Shown piece after piece: positions 34,287 to 44,731 of a stretch of 64,000 nt of DNA. The stretch is from Thermohalobaculum sp039822785 (lineage in GTDB: Bacteria > Pseudomonadota > Alphaproteobacteria > Rhodobacterales > Rhodobacteraceae), in assembly GCA_039822785.1 (NCBI GenBank), contig JBCBMO010000002.1, positions 248,001-312,000 on the forward strand, read 5' to 3'. Each line of letters opens with the position of its first letter. The first letter of the stretch is position 1. The translations under genes were made by a program, and so were the position numbers. The notes beneath the pieces are model-generated. The model saw only the letters and a program-made list of their open reading frames with translations, was not told the DNA's origin and did not search any database.

Positions 34287-34597
34287 GCGTCTATCCCGTC
34301 CGGCCAGGCCCGGGAGACGGCCCGGATTTGTTCTCGATCGCGTCGGTATCGCGGCAAGATTCCGTGATTGGTTTCATTTCTTTGAACAACCGAGGGCCTC
34401 GCGGGTGGAATTCCACGCGATTCTTTGCTACATGTCTCTTTTATGAAGATGGTCCGCTGCCTCCCCCAAGCTCGGCGCCGGGCCTTCGACCTTCAGCGTG
34501 TGACCGCACCATTCAGGTAGATGCCTGAGTGGGGCGCCTTTTGCGCCTCGATGCGCTGCTTCGCAGCGTGATCGGGCGCCGACCGACCGGAGAGAAC
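34287..34597. other. 311-bp leader region of carD
   Basis: AT-richer than its surroundings between 34330 and 34450. It contains a perfect 12-base palindrome GTGGAATTCCAC (34405-34416) and TTTTAT-like hexamers near 34440 that could be a -10, without a matching -35 I can defend. No gene seen. Confidence 0.5.
34405..34416. promoter_or_regulatory. Perfect 12-bp palindrome upstream of carD
   Basis: GTGGAATTCCAC is a perfect dyad 182 bp before the carD start in an AT-rich leader. It may be an operator; a chance occurrence cannot be excluded. Confidence 0.25.
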
Positions 34598-35116
34598 ATG
34601 GCGAAGAAGACCAACAACTTCTCGGGCGACTTCCGTGCGAACGACTACGTGGTTTATCCCGCGCACGGGGTGGGTAAGATCGTTTCGATCGAGGAACAGG
34701 ACGTTGCGGGCGTGAAGCTCGAGCTCTTCGTGATCTCGTTCGAAAAGGACAAGATGACGCTGCGCGTTCCGACGGCCAAGGCCGCGTCGGTGGGCATGCG
34801 CTCGCTGTCCTCGCCCGATCTGCTTGCCAAGGCGCTGGAGACGCTGAAGGGCCGCGCCAAGGCCAAGCGGGCGATGTGGTCGCGCCGCGCGCAGGAGTAT
34901 GAGCAGAAGATCAACTCGGGCGACCTGATCTCGATCGCCGAGGTCGTGCGCGACCTCTATCGCGCCGAGGATCAGCCGGAGCAGTCCTACTCCGAGCGCC
35001 AGCTCTACGAGGCGGCGCTGGAGCGCCTGACCCGCGAGCTGGCGGCGGTGGAGAACCTCGACGAGAACGCCGCAACCAAGAAGGTGGACGCGGTGTTGGA
35101 GACAAAGGCCGCCTGA
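34598..35116 (+). CDS. carD: CarD-family transcriptional regulator
   Basis: 172 residues. N-terminal RNA-polymerase-interaction domain (DYVVYPAHGVGKIVSIEEQD) and a helical C-terminal DNA-binding domain (AKRAMWSRRAQEYEQKINSG). CarD binds the RNAP beta subunit and stabilises open complexes; in Rhodobacter-type bacteria, whose housekeeping promoters often lack a consensus -10 T, it is a global activator. The start at 34598 has GGAGAG upstream; an in-frame codon at 34529 is not supported. Ends at a strong terminator. Confidence 0.94.
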   Translation: MAKKTNNFSGDFRANDYVVYPAHGVGKIVSIEEQDVAGVKLELFVISFEKDKMTLRVPTAKAASVGMRSLSSPDLLAKALETLKGRAKAKRAMWSRRAQEYEQKINSGDLISIAEVVRDLYRAEDQPEQSYSERQLYEAALERLTRELAAVENLDENAATKKVDAVLETKAA

Positions 35117-35141
35117 GGCCGACCGAAGACACATGAAACCG

Positions 35142-35171
35142 AGGCCCGGGCCGCGCGCCCGGGCCTTTTTC
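35142..35171 (+). terminator. Rho-independent terminator of carD
   Basis: Perfect 9-bp stem AGGCCCGGG / CCCGGGCCT around a 7-base loop, followed by TTTTT, beginning 26 bp after the carD stop codon. Confidence 0.93.
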
Positions 35172-35408
35172 GTTAGGCGAACGCGCAGTTTTGCAGGGCT
35201 TTCATCCGGTTTCGCTAGACGCCTGCTGGGTCGCAACGCGCGCATCAGTGCCTGATGCTTGCGGGTCCGGCGCCGCGCCCACCCACGACAGGTTAGCCAC
35301 CACTCTGCAAACGGCGCTTTACCAGCTTGGTTGCCGATCAGGATCCGGCTGTTCAGCGCTCCTTAGGTGGGTCGCAGAGATACTGACGTGGGTGGGCGCG
35401 GGCGCGGG

Positions 35409-36557
35409 TTACTCGGCAGCACGCCCGAAGTAGCGGCGCAGGATCTCCGCATAGATGCCAGCAAGCGCATGGACATCACGGATCGGCACCTGTTCGTCCA
35501 CGGCGTGCATACCGCGCCCCACCAGGCCGAACTCCACCACCGGGCAATGGTCCTTGATGAAACGCGCGTCCGAGGTCCCGCCGCCGGTGGAGAGCGCGGG
35601 CCGGGCCCCCGTCGCAGCCTCGATCGCCCCGATAACGCTCTCTACCGGACCGTGAGGCTCGGTGAGGAAGGCCACCCCGGAGACGCCCCATTCGAACTGG
35701 GCCTCAAGCCCTGTGCCGGCGATCTCCTCGGCCACGATCCGGTCTGCCCAGGCCTCGATCCCATCGGGGGTGTGCAGGTCGTTGAAACGGATGTTGCAGC
35801 GTGCCCGGCCCAGGCGCGGGATGACGTTGGAGGCCGGATTGCCGACGTCGATGGTGGTGAGCTGCAGCGTCGAAGGCTCGAAGTGCGCCGAGCCCTCGTC
35901 GAGCGGCGTGGCGGCGAGGCGCGCACAGATCCGCGCGAGGGCCGGCAAGGGGTTCTCCGCCCGCTGGGGATAGGCCGTGTGCCCCTGGGTGCCGGTGACC
36001 GTGAGCAGCCCGGTCATCGAGCCGCGCCGGCCGATCTTCACCTGATCGCCAAGCACCTCGAGCGAGGTCGGCTCGCCCACCAGACAGAAGTCAACGCGCT
36101 CGTCTTCGTCGTCCATCCAGTCGAGGATCGCGGTCGTGCCGTCCTCAGCCACGCCCTCTTCGTCGCCGGTGATCATCAGCACGATGCTGCCCTGGTCGGG
36201 GTCGAGCGTGGCGGCGACCTCGATCGCAGCGGCGGCGAAGGCGGCGACGCCGGACTTCATGTCGACACTGCCGCGACCGATCATGACACCCTCGCGCACC
36301 ACCGCGCCGAAGGGGTTGGCGGACCAATCGGCCGGGTCGCCCACGGGCACCACGTCGGTATGGCCGTTGAAGCCGAAGACGGGCCTGCCCTGTCCGTAGC
36401 GGGCGTAGAGGTTTTCGATCCCGCCGCGGCTGATGCGGTGGCAGGCGAAGCCCGCGGCGCTCAGCACCGCCTCCAGATGGGTGATCGCCCCGCCCTCCGC
36501 CGGGGTGACGGAGGGGCAGCGAACGAGATCGGCGGTCAGCGCAACGGGGTCGGTCAT
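35409..36557 (-). CDS. dapE: Succinyl-diaminopimelate desuccinylase
   Basis: 382 residues, M20 metallopeptidase fold. It removes succinate from N-succinyl-LL-diaminopimelate in lysine and peptidoglycan-precursor synthesis. Seen: metal ligand His and Asp in GFNGHTDVVPVGD and GRGSVDMKSG, the catalytic Glu pair GDEEGVAEDG, the dimerisation lid, and a late His in GLVGRGMHAVDE. The start at 36557 overlaps the preceding small gene in an ATGA, so it is coupled. Third gene of a dapD-orf-dapE unit. Confidence 0.95.
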   Translation of the reverse strand: MTDPVALTADLVRCPSVTPAEGGAITHLEAVLSAAGFACHRISRGGIENLYARYGQGRPVFGFNGHTDVVPVGDPADWSANPFGAVVREGVMIGRGSVDMKSGVAAFAAAAIEVAATLDPDQGSIVLMITGDEEGVAEDGTTAILDWMDDEDERVDFCLVGEPTSLEVLGDQVKIGRRGSMTGLLTVTGTQGHTAYPQRAENPLPALARICARLAATPLDEGSAHFEPSTLQLTTIDVGNPASNVIPRLGRARCNIRFNDLHTPDGIEAWADRIVAEEIAGTGLEAQFEWGVSGVAFLTEPHGPVESVIGAIEAATGARPALSTGGGTSDARFIKDHCPVVEFGLVGRGMHAVDEQVPIRDVHALAGIYAEILRRYFGRAAE

Positions 36558-36857
36558 GCGGTGAAGGTGCTCATGCTGGCGACAATGACGGCGTTTTCGG
36601 CGGCGGCGCGGTCCATCAGGGCGGCATCGGCGGCGAGATCCACCGGCCCCTCTGGCGCGGCCCGGGTGCCCCAGCTCTCGACCTCGAGCGGTGCGAGGCC
36701 GGCATCGCGCAGCACCGCGACCGTGGCGTCGACGGCGGCCTTCTCGGTCTCAGCGGCGCAGTAACAGACCAGGGCGGCGCCGGTGGCTTCCGCCGGCAGG
36801 CCGTCGCCCTCCTTCCGGCCGACCTCGACCATCAGGATGTGAACGGCCTCGACCGCC

Positions 36858-36865
<8 letters not shown>
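36554..36865 (-). CDS. Conserved-position small protein between dapD and dapE, unknown function
   Basis: 103 residues, overlapping dapD by 8 bp at its GTG start and dapE by 4 bp at its end, so it is locked into the diaminopimelate operon. Composition is soluble and alpha/beta-like: AVHILMVEVGRKEGD, a central ALVCYCAAETEKAAVDATVAVL (given by ends), and a C-terminal AAENAVIVASMSTF. I see no catalytic motif and do not recognise the family; the middle Cys pair is notable. Tight overlaps on both sides are good evidence that it is translated. Confidence 0.75.
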
Positions 36866-37703
<838 letters not shown>

Positions 37704-37795
37704 GCTACCCCTCTTGGTGGCCCCTTGGGCGGGGCGCTGCATCCGTGTCGCGGCGGGGTATAGACAAGGGGCCGGCGGCGCACAACGCCGCGCGA

Positions 37796-38743
37796 TCACT
37801 CCACCAACAGGTCGATCAGCAGGGTGCGCTGGCGCGGGGCGTTGAAGTTGTCGTCGGACAGGATCGCGATGCGCGTGCGCCCCGCCGCGTCCTGCCAGAG
37901 GGCAATTGCCTCCATGTTGTCGATACCGCTGTCGCGGCCCCATTCGGCCAGCGTCTCGCCCGCGTCGAACTCCAGCGTCTCATCGGGCGGCACCGTATAG
38001 CGGCGCAAGCGGATGTTGGTGCCGGTCTGGCGCGACCAATGGCGGAACAGCACATAGAGCCGCCCGTACGGGCCGAATTCCGCGGCGGTGACGCCATGCG
38101 GGCCGATGGGCGGCAGGGTGGTGCGGGCGACTGGCTCGGCCTCGCCGGCGCGGAACAGAAACACCGGGTGGCCGCCATCGACGCCAAGGCCCTCCAACTG
38201 ATCCTCCCCGATCGCCAGGATCAGGTCGCAGTCGTGCGGCATGGTCGCCAACCCCTCGATCCCGCCGTTGAAGGGCAGATCGGCAAGAGGTGCCGGGCGC
38301 AGGGTCGTGGCGCCCTCGGCGCCCCCGGCGCCCTGCCAGGCGATGCGGTGATCGCGCTCAAAGGCGATGGCGACCGTCTCGCAGGCGGCGGCGAGCGCTT
38401 CGGCGTCGCGGTCATCGGCGCCCTCTGGCGCGACTTCCGCCGCCATGGGCGACATCCTGACCTCGGCCAAGGGCCCTGCGGCATCGTCGGGCCTATAGCG
38501 CCCCACCATCCAGACAGAGCGGTCCGTCAGGGCAATGAAGCGCTCCTCCCGCAGCAAAAGCGCGGAGAAGCCGCCGAAATCCTCGCTATCCGCCATGAGC
38601 TGCCAGGTTTGGCGCTGGCGCACCCCGCTCAGCGCGTCCGGCGTGACCTCGACGGCCACCGCCGTAACGGCAACGGCCCGCTCCTCCGCGCTCGGAAGGG
38701 CGGGGAGCAGGGTGGCGAGGAGCAGAGCGACCGCGCCCCTCAT
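37796..38743 (-). CDS. Exported esterase-like-activity-of-phytase family protein
   Basis: 315 residues with a signal peptide MRGAVALLLATLLPALPSAE. The beta-propeller-like body carries DSEDFGGFSALLL, LPFNGGIEGLATM and SGIDNMEAIALW, the recurrent E-G-L/E-A-I segments of the phytase-esterase-like family (Pfam esterase-like activity of phytase). The substrate is unknown. I use the ATG at 38743, which overlaps the mepA stop in an ATGA; an ATG at 38761 inside mepA would add six residues. Coupled to mepA, so a cell-envelope role is plausible. Confidence 0.8.
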   Translation of the reverse strand: MRGAVALLLATLLPALPSAEERAVAVTAVAVEVTPDALSGVRQRQTWQLMADSEDFGGFSALLLREERFIALTDRSVWMVGRYRPDDAAGPLAEVRMSPMAAEVAPEGADDRDAEALAAACETVAIAFERDHRIAWQGAGGAEGATTLRPAPLADLPFNGGIEGLATMPHDCDLILAIGEDQLEGLGVDGGHPVFLFRAGEAEPVARTTLPPIGPHGVTAAEFGPYGRLYVLFRHWSRQTGTNIRLRRYTVPPDETLEFDAGETLAEWGRDSGIDNMEAIALWQDAAGRTRIAILSDDNFNAPRQRTLLIDLLVE

Positions 38744-39678
38744 TCGACCAGCGTCCGGCATTGCTGCGGCATCTGCGCCAGCGTGATGAGGCGGCCGCGC
38801 GGCGGGCCCCGGCGCAGCGTGGGCTTGGCGTTCGGATCGGGCGGCTGGAACCAGGAGGCAAGCTCCGCGCCGCAGCCGTCGCCCGGCGGTGGCGGCGCCT
38901 GGTCGACACAGGCGCGGGCGCCTGGGGGGCACGACAGGCGCACGTGGAAATGCGCGTCATGGCCGAACCAGGGGCGGATCTTGCGCAGCCAGCCGCGGTC
39001 GGCGGTGGCGGGTTCCCCCTCGCACAGTGCACCCTTGATCGCGGGGTTCACGAAGATCCGCGCAACCTCCGGATCCAGGGCGGCGGCGCGGACCACGGCG
39101 TGATGCTCCTCGGTCCAGTTGCCATTCACCCGACGCCCACCGGCGGCGACGACGGTATAGCTGCCGATCTCCTCCCGCTCCGCCTTGGTCAGCACGCGCG
39201 CCGACGGCTTGCGCATCCAGAAATCCGCATCCAGCCCGATCTGGTGGGAGGAATGGCCCGAGAGCATGGGCCCACCGCGCGGCTGGGAGATGTCGCCCAC
39301 ATAGAGCCTTGGCCAGCCGATCTCGCGCACCGCCACGGACAGCCGCTCGATGTAGGCAAGCATCGCCGGGTGGCCCCAGTTGCGGTTGCGGCTAAGGCGC
39401 ATGGCCTGCCAGCCGGGCCCGGTTTCGGCCAGCGCCTGGCCGCCGGCCAGGCAGCCGGCGGCATAGCTGCCGATGGGCGCCGGCTGCCCCACCGCATCGC
39501 GCTTGGCACCAAAGATGTAACGCGCCTGTTCCGCCGTCGCCGTACCGCCGACCCCAAGGCCGAGGGCCAGTACCGCCGCCACAAGGAGGTGCCGGAAGAA
39601 TGGCAGCTCCCCGGAACGCCGCACAGGCCGCAGTTTGGGTCCAGGCCGCGCATCACAAGCCGTCGTCTCGATCGCCAT
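38740..39678 (-). CDS. mepA: MepA-type penicillin-insensitive murein endopeptidase
   Basis: 312-residue LAS-family metallopeptidase that cuts D-Ala-meso-DAP cross-links. After an N-terminal hydrophobic segment (HLLVAAVLALGLGVGGTATA) come the zinc motifs GHSSHQIGLDADFW and HDAHFHVRL, together with the GGPMLSG element. The start at 39678 has GGGGGG six bases upstream; the open frame to 39777 is an unsupported extension. First gene of the pair with the esterase-like protein. Confidence 0.92.
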   Translation of the reverse strand: MAIETTACDARPGPKLRPVRRSGELPFFRHLLVAAVLALGLGVGGTATAEQARYIFGAKRDAVGQPAPIGSYAAGCLAGGQALAETGPGWQAMRLSRNRNWGHPAMLAYIERLSVAVREIGWPRLYVGDISQPRGGPMLSGHSSHQIGLDADFWMRKPSARVLTKAEREEIGSYTVVAAGGRRVNGNWTEEHHAVVRAAALDPEVARIFVNPAIKGALCEGEPATADRGWLRKIRPWFGHDAHFHVRLSCPPGARACVDQAPPPPGDGCGAELASWFQPPDPNAKPTLRRGPPRGRLITLAQMPQQCRTLVE

Positions 39679-39806
39679 GAAACCCCCCGTGGCGCCAGCC
39701 GCTTCGACGTCGCGGAGTATGCCGCAGCGGGGCCGGGCGGAGAAGCGGGGATGGCGCGTGAGGCATCGGGTTGCCACTTCCGCCGTCGCCCGCCGAGGGG
39801 CGGGTG

Positions 39807-40781
39807 TCAGCTGCCCTCCCCGCGCTCTGCGATGGCGCCGTGCAGGGGCGCCAGGAACCGCTGGTCGACGGGCCCGCTCAGCGTCAGCGTCTGCTGCCGC
39901 CCCTTCGACCCCAGGCTCCCCTTTGCCACCGTCACAGCCCCCCGGTCCGTCCGCGCCTGGACCTGAACATGCTCAAGCGCGGCATCCGGCAGGGGCAAGA
40001 GCGCCCCTTCCCGCATCTCACCCAGATCGCCCAGCGGGAAGGTCCCCAGCGGGATCGTCCCGGTGAGCGAGATCGGCGTCGAGAGCACCTGGGCCAGCAT
40101 GTGGTCCTGCCACATCCCCCGGTTCGCATCGCCCGCGGTCTGTGCGCTGATCAGGTCGCGCTTAAGCGGCTCCAGCGTAGACACCGGCACCACGAAGTCG
40201 AGGCCCGCACCGCGCCGGTCATCGGCGATGTGATAGTTGAGCTTGATAACGAAGATCTCTGAATTGTCCGGCGAAATGCGGACCATGCCGGGAAGCTGTT
40301 CGAACCGCGACCGCTTCGCCATGCCGATGGCCGACCGCCCGCAAAGCTCCACGATCGCCTCATCGAAGCACCGCGCCACCATGTCGACGAATCGCCCGTA
40401 GATCGCGAGATCGATCGCGGTCAGGGATCGCGCGAAGTTCGATTCCTCGAAGGTGCCGTCGCCACCTAGATAGATATCCAGAACCTTGCCCAACAGCCGC
40501 GGGTGCGCCTTGATCAGCCCCGCGCCGTTCTTCTCGGAGTAGGTGAGCAGATAGATCGCCGAGGGCGCATGCAGGCCGCGCAGATAGTCGCCGTGGCGCA
40601 CAACCTCATAGCCGAAGACCGAAACGTCGATGCCGGGTCGCAGCTCCACCCGGGTGCGCGTGGCGGCGATGGAGGCGAAGGCATGGCACAACGGATCCAT
40701 CGGCGGAAAGCCCGCAAGCCGCATCTTTGGCCCACGCAGCTTGCGCGCCAAGACGCCTGCCCCACCCACGCCCTTTCCCAC
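39807..40781 (-). CDS. fliM: FliM/FliN-family flagellar motor switch protein
   Basis: 324 residues. The middle CheC-like domain (YLGGDGTFEESNFARSLTAIDLAIY region) and the C-terminal SpoA domain (ISLTGTIPLGTFPLGDLGEM to GSLGSKGRQQTLTL) identify FliM, the rotor protein that binds CheY-P and sets rotation direction. The usual N-terminal CheY-binding peptide is short or diverged here. The start is GTG 40781 with AGGAGG five bases upstream. Divergent from motB across a 131-bp promoter region. Confidence 0.85.
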   Translation of the reverse strand: MGKGVGGAGVLARKLRGPKMRLAGFPPMDPLCHAFASIAATRTRVELRPGIDVSVFGYEVVRHGDYLRGLHAPSAIYLLTYSEKNGAGLIKAHPRLLGKVLDIYLGGDGTFEESNFARSLTAIDLAIYGRFVDMVARCFDEAIVELCGRSAIGMAKRSRFEQLPGMVRISPDNSEIFVIKLNYHIADDRRGAGLDFVVPVSTLEPLKRDLISAQTAGDANRGMWQDHMLAQVLSTPISLTGTIPLGTFPLGDLGEMREGALLPLPDAALEHVQVQARTDRGAVTVAKGSLGSKGRQQTLTLSGPVDQRFLAPLHGAIAERGEGS

Positions 40782-40912
40782 GACTGCCTCCTGCCTTCTG
40801 CACGGATCTGCCCCCTGCCTGACGCCAAGCCATGACGATCCGGTAAAGGAAACCTCGCGCTAACGCCCCTGCGGCTATGCCCTTGGGGGGCGAGGCTGCA
40901 GGGGGAAAGCGG

Positions 40913-41860
40913 ATGAGCGCGGAACGGCCGACGCTGATCAAGAAGGTCACCAACGTTGAGGAAGGGGGCCACCACGGCGGCGCCTGGAAGGTGGCCTATG
41001 CCGACTTCGTCACCGCGATGATGGCGTTCTTCCTGCTGCTCTGGCTGCTGAACGCCGCCAGCGAGGAGCAAAAGCACGGCATCGCCGATTACTTCAATCC
41101 GACCATCCCGCTCAGCGCGGTTTCCGGCGGCGGCGACGGGATGATGGGCGGGGAGGATATGTTCACCCCCTCTACCCTGGCGGGCAGCGTCGATCGCGGC
41201 GTGCGCCCCGAGACCCGGTCGATGGCAGAGGGCGCAACACTGGGAGAGCGGATGGCCTCGCCCTCGACCCCGCCCGCCCCCGGAATCACCGACGGGGTGG
41301 ACGGCGCGCCCCTGGACGAATCGCAGCAGGAACAGACCGAGGCCACCACGCAGGACGCGGCTAGCGAGGAGGCATCCGCCGACCAGACGGGCGACCAAGC
41401 GGCCAACGCTGCGCTGGCGGAGGCGTTGGAGGCCGCGCTCGGCGGCGCCGACGGACGCGACGGCGGCCATCTGAGGGTGCGCACCGCGGAAGATGGCTTG
41501 CTCATCGAACTGGTGGACTTGGTGGACCAGCCGCTCTTCGGCCCCGGCACTGCGACGCCTGAGCCGCTGCTCGGCGCCCTCATCGCCATCGTCGTGCAGG
41601 CCATCGGCGATACGACCAACCCCATCTCGGTGCTCGGTCATACGGACAACCGCCCCTTCCCCGCGGGCGCGTCCTATACGAACTGGGAACTGAGCGCCGA
41701 CCGCGCGAACGCCGCGCGACGCCTCATGCTTTCCGCCGGTCTCGCCGACAGCCGCATCATCCGGGTGGAGGGGCGCGCCGATGCCGACCCGCTGCGGCCC
41801 GATCCCGGCGCGGCGGAGAACCGGCGGATTGCGATCAAGTTGTTTACCACGTCCGGTTAG
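40913..41860 (+). CDS. motB: Flagellar motor stator protein MotB
   Basis: 315 residues. One N-terminal membrane helix (AYADFVTAMMAFFLLLWLLN) with the proton-accepting Asp in its YADF, a long acidic Gly/Thr/Glu-rich linker, then an OmpA-like peptidoglycan-binding domain (SVLGHTDNRPF, NWELSADRANAARR). The start at 40913 has GGGGGAAAG upstream. Heads the motB-flgE-flgK-flgL-flgI run. MotA is not in the window. Confidence 0.93.
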   Translation: MSAERPTLIKKVTNVEEGGHHGGAWKVAYADFVTAMMAFFLLLWLLNAASEEQKHGIADYFNPTIPLSAVSGGGDGMMGGEDMFTPSTLAGSVDRGVRPETRSMAEGATLGERMASPSTPPAPGITDGVDGAPLDESQQEQTEATTQDAASEEASADQTGDQAANAALAEALEAALGGADGRDGGHLRVRTAEDGLLIELVDLVDQPLFGPGTATPEPLLGALIAIVVQAIGDTTNPISVLGHTDNRPFPAGASYTNWELSADRANAARRLMLSAGLADSRIIRVEGRADADPLRPDPGAAENRRIAIKLFTTSG

Positions 41861-41926
41861 ACGCCCTTAGGGCCGATGGGGCTAGGAAGCGGACAAAGCG
41901 CCCTTCGCAGAAGCAGGAGACGATTC

Positions 41927-43237
41927 ATGACCCTATCCTCGTCGCTCAGCGCCGGTGTCGCCGGGCTCCAGGCGAACGCCACCCGGCTCGCGGTGATTTC
42001 CGACAACATCGCCAATGCCTCGACCGTGGGTTATCGGCGCGCCGACGTGGATTTCGCCTCGCTGGTGATCCCGGGCAATCGCAACACCTATACGGCGGGC
42101 GGGGTCCGGGCGAGCGCGTTTCGCGACATCGCGACACCAGGCACGCTGATCTCCTCGACGGCCTCGACCGATATCGCGGTCTCCGGCCGCGGCTTCCTGC
42201 CGGTCACGGATATCGAGAACGCGGAACAGGCAGCGAACGAGCGGCCCTTCAAGCTGACCGCCACCGGCGCCTTCTCGCGCGATCAGAACGGCTATCTCGT
42301 CACCCGGACGGGGCTGGCGCTGCTCGGCTGGCCGACGGACGGCTCCGGTCAGCTCCTTGGCAATGTGGTCCGCGACGGCCCGGCCGATCTCGAGCCGGTG
42401 CAGGTGACGGCCTTCCTGACGACCTCCGATCCGACGACCGAGGCGGAGCTGATCGTCAACCTGCCGGCCAGCGCGACGGATGCCGGCGGCAGCGGCGAAC
42501 CCTTCGCCACGGTCATCGAGTACTTCGACGGCGTCGGCCGCGGCCATCAGCTGACGGTGGAGTACACGCCGACCATTCCCGCCACCGGCAGCTCCAATGA
42601 ATGGACCGTCAGTCTCTTCGACAGCGCCTCGGCAACACCGGCAACGCCCATTGGCGACTTCACGGTCACCTTCGACCCCTCGCGCACCGGACGCGGGCGC
42701 GTCGACGCCGTGACGCCGGGCGGCGGCGTGACCTACGACCCTGCCACCGGGATCATGGGCATCAACGTAGACAGCGGCCCCATCGACCTCTTCATCGGCG
42801 GCCCGACGCTCGACCGCGGTCTCACCCAGCTGGAGGCGGGTTTCGCCCCAGTGGCCGTGACGGCGAACGGCTCGCCCGCCGGGCGCCTGGCGGAGCTTGA
42901 GATCGACAGCGACGGGTTTCTCACGGGCATCTACGACAGCGGCACCCAGCTGACGCTCTTCCAGATCCCGGTGACCGATGTGCCCAATCCCAACGGCTTG
43001 ACCGCGGAGGATGACCAGGCCTTCTCGATCTCCTCGCGCTCCGGCCAGCCCTTCCTCTACGACGCCAACACCGGACCCGTGGGCGGCATCCAGTCCTTCA
43101 CCCTGCAGGAGAGCACGGTGGACATCGCACGGGAGCTTACGGGGCTGATCCAGACCCAGCGCGCCTATTCCTCCAACGCCACCGTGGTGCAGACCGTCGA
43201 CGAGATGCTGCAGGAGACCACGAACCTCAAGCGCTGA
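41927..43237 (+). CDS. flgE: Flagellar hook protein FlgE
   Basis: 436 residues. N-terminal rod-type motif SLSAGVAGLQANATRLAVISDNIANASTVGYRR (given by SLSAGVAGL and NIANASTVGYRR), a variable surface domain in the middle, and the C-terminal amphipathic helix ESTVDIARELTGLIQTQRAY. Forms the curved hook between basal body and filament. The start at 41927 has AGGAG eight bases upstream. Lies 66 bp after motB. Confidence 0.92.
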   Translation: MTLSSSLSAGVAGLQANATRLAVISDNIANASTVGYRRADVDFASLVIPGNRNTYTAGGVRASAFRDIATPGTLISSTASTDIAVSGRGFLPVTDIENAEQAANERPFKLTATGAFSRDQNGYLVTRTGLALLGWPTDGSGQLLGNVVRDGPADLEPVQVTAFLTTSDPTTEAELIVNLPASATDAGGSGEPFATVIEYFDGVGRGHQLTVEYTPTIPATGSSNEWTVSLFDSASATPATPIGDFTVTFDPSRTGRGRVDAVTPGGGVTYDPATGIMGINVDSGPIDLFIGGPTLDRGLTQLEAGFAPVAVTANGSPAGRLAELEIDSDGFLTGIYDSGTQLTLFQIPVTDVPNPNGLTAEDDQAFSISSRSGQPFLYDANTGPVGGIQSFTLQESTVDIARELTGLIQTQRAYSSNATVVQTVDEMLQETTNLKR

Positions 43238-43273
43238 GGCAGCGGGCGTAACCCAGGGAGAAAGGAGTAAGCC

Positions 43274-44731
43274 ATGAGCCTGTCCGGTGCCCTCGCCAGC
43301 GCTGTGAGCGGTCTGGCGGCCAATACCCGCCAGCTCCAGGTCACCTCCGGCAACATCGCCAATGCGCTCACCCCGGGCTACGCGGCGCGCGACGTGACGC
43401 TGACCACGGCGGCGGCCGGCGGCGGCGTGCGCGTCGTCTCCACCGACCGAGCCGCCGACCCCGCCATCACCGCGCTGAGGCGGGAGGCCGATGCCGATGC
43501 CGCCGCCGCCGGCACCCTAGCGGAGGGGCAGGCACGGCTTGCCACGGCCTTCGGCGAGCTCGGCGACAACACCGGGTTGATCCCCGCCGCCGCCCGCATG
43601 ACCGAGGCTCTGCGTGACCTGGCCGATACCCCGGCCAGCGGCCCCCGGCAGGACGCCGCCGCCCGTGCCGCTGCCGATCTGGCCACCAGCTTCAACACCA
43701 CGGCGGAGGCTGCGAACACCCTTCGCAGCGACACGGACGCGGAGATCGCGCGCCTGGTGAGCACGGTGAACGCCGCCACCAGCGAGATCGCAGCCCTGAA
43801 CGCCGAGATCCGGCGCGCCCAGGCCACTACTGGCGACACCACCGCGCTCGAGGATCGGCGCGAGACACTGATCGACCAGGTGAACGGCGCCCTGCCCGTG
43901 ACCGTCTTCCCCGAGGCCGGCGGCACCGTCTCGCTGCGCACGCGGGAGGGGGCGCTGCTGGTTGGCAACCAGGCCCGGCCGCTGACCTTCACGCCGACCC
44001 CCATCGTCACGCCCGGCCAGGCCTATGCCAACGGGACCGGCGCGCTCTCAGGCATCAGCCTCGGCGGCGTCGACATCACGCCGGGTGGCGCGGGCAGCCA
44101 ACAGCCCACCAGCGGGGCGCTCGCGGGGCTCTTCACGCTTCGTGACACCGAGATCCCCGCTTTCATCGCCAATCTCGACGGCGCCGCCGAGGATCTCATC
44201 AGCCGTTTCGAGGGCGTGACCGACCCGACCCTGGCGCCCACCGACGCAGCGCTCTTCAGCGACGCAGGCGCGCGGCTGACCCCGCCGCCCGACCCAGGCC
44301 TCGCCGGGCGCCTGACGGTCAACCCAGCGATCGATCCCAGCACGGGCGTGCCCTCACGCCTGCGCGACGGGCTCGGCGCGACGGTTGAGGGGCCGGCCGG
44401 CAACGACAGCTTCCTGCGCGCGCTCACGGACGCCCTCGACACCCGTACGACGGCAGCTTCCACGCCCGCCGCCGCCGGCAACCTCGACTTCGCCACCCGG
44501 CTCTCCGCCTTGAGCGAGGCCGCCTCCACCAAGCGCGTGGAGGCAGAGACGCTGCGCAGCACAACCGACGCGACGCGCAACACCCTGGCCGACGCGGAGG
44601 GGACGACCATCGGCGTCGACCAGGACCGCGAGCTCGAGAACCTCATCCGCATCGAACAGGCCTATGCCGCAAATGCCCAGGTGATCCGCATCGCCTCCGC
44701 CATGCTGGACGAACTGACGAGCATCCGATGA
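43274..44731 (+). CDS. flgK: Flagellar hook-filament junction protein FlgK
   Basis: 485 residues, hook-associated protein 1. N-terminus LSGALASAVSGLAANTRQLQ then SGNIANALTPGYAARD, and C-terminus ENLIRIEQAYAANAQVIRIA, the paired coiled-coil ends typical of axial proteins. The start at 43274 has AAGGAG upstream. Ends in an ATGA overlap with flgL. Confidence 0.93.
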   Translation: MSLSGALASAVSGLAANTRQLQVTSGNIANALTPGYAARDVTLTTAAAGGGVRVVSTDRAADPAITALRREADADAAAAGTLAEGQARLATAFGELGDNTGLIPAAARMTEALRDLADTPASGPRQDAAARAAADLATSFNTTAEAANTLRSDTDAEIARLVSTVNAATSEIAALNAEIRRAQATTGDTTALEDRRETLIDQVNGALPVTVFPEAGGTVSLRTREGALLVGNQARPLTFTPTPIVTPGQAYANGTGALSGISLGGVDITPGGAGSQQPTSGALAGLFTLRDTEIPAFIANLDGAAEDLISRFEGVTDPTLAPTDAALFSDAGARLTPPPDPGLAGRLTVNPAIDPSTGVPSRLRDGLGATVEGPAGNDSFLRALTDALDTRTTAASTPAAAGNLDFATRLSALSEAASTKRVEAETLRSTTDATRNTLADAEGTTIGVDQDRELENLIRIEQAYAANAQVIRIASAMLDELTSIR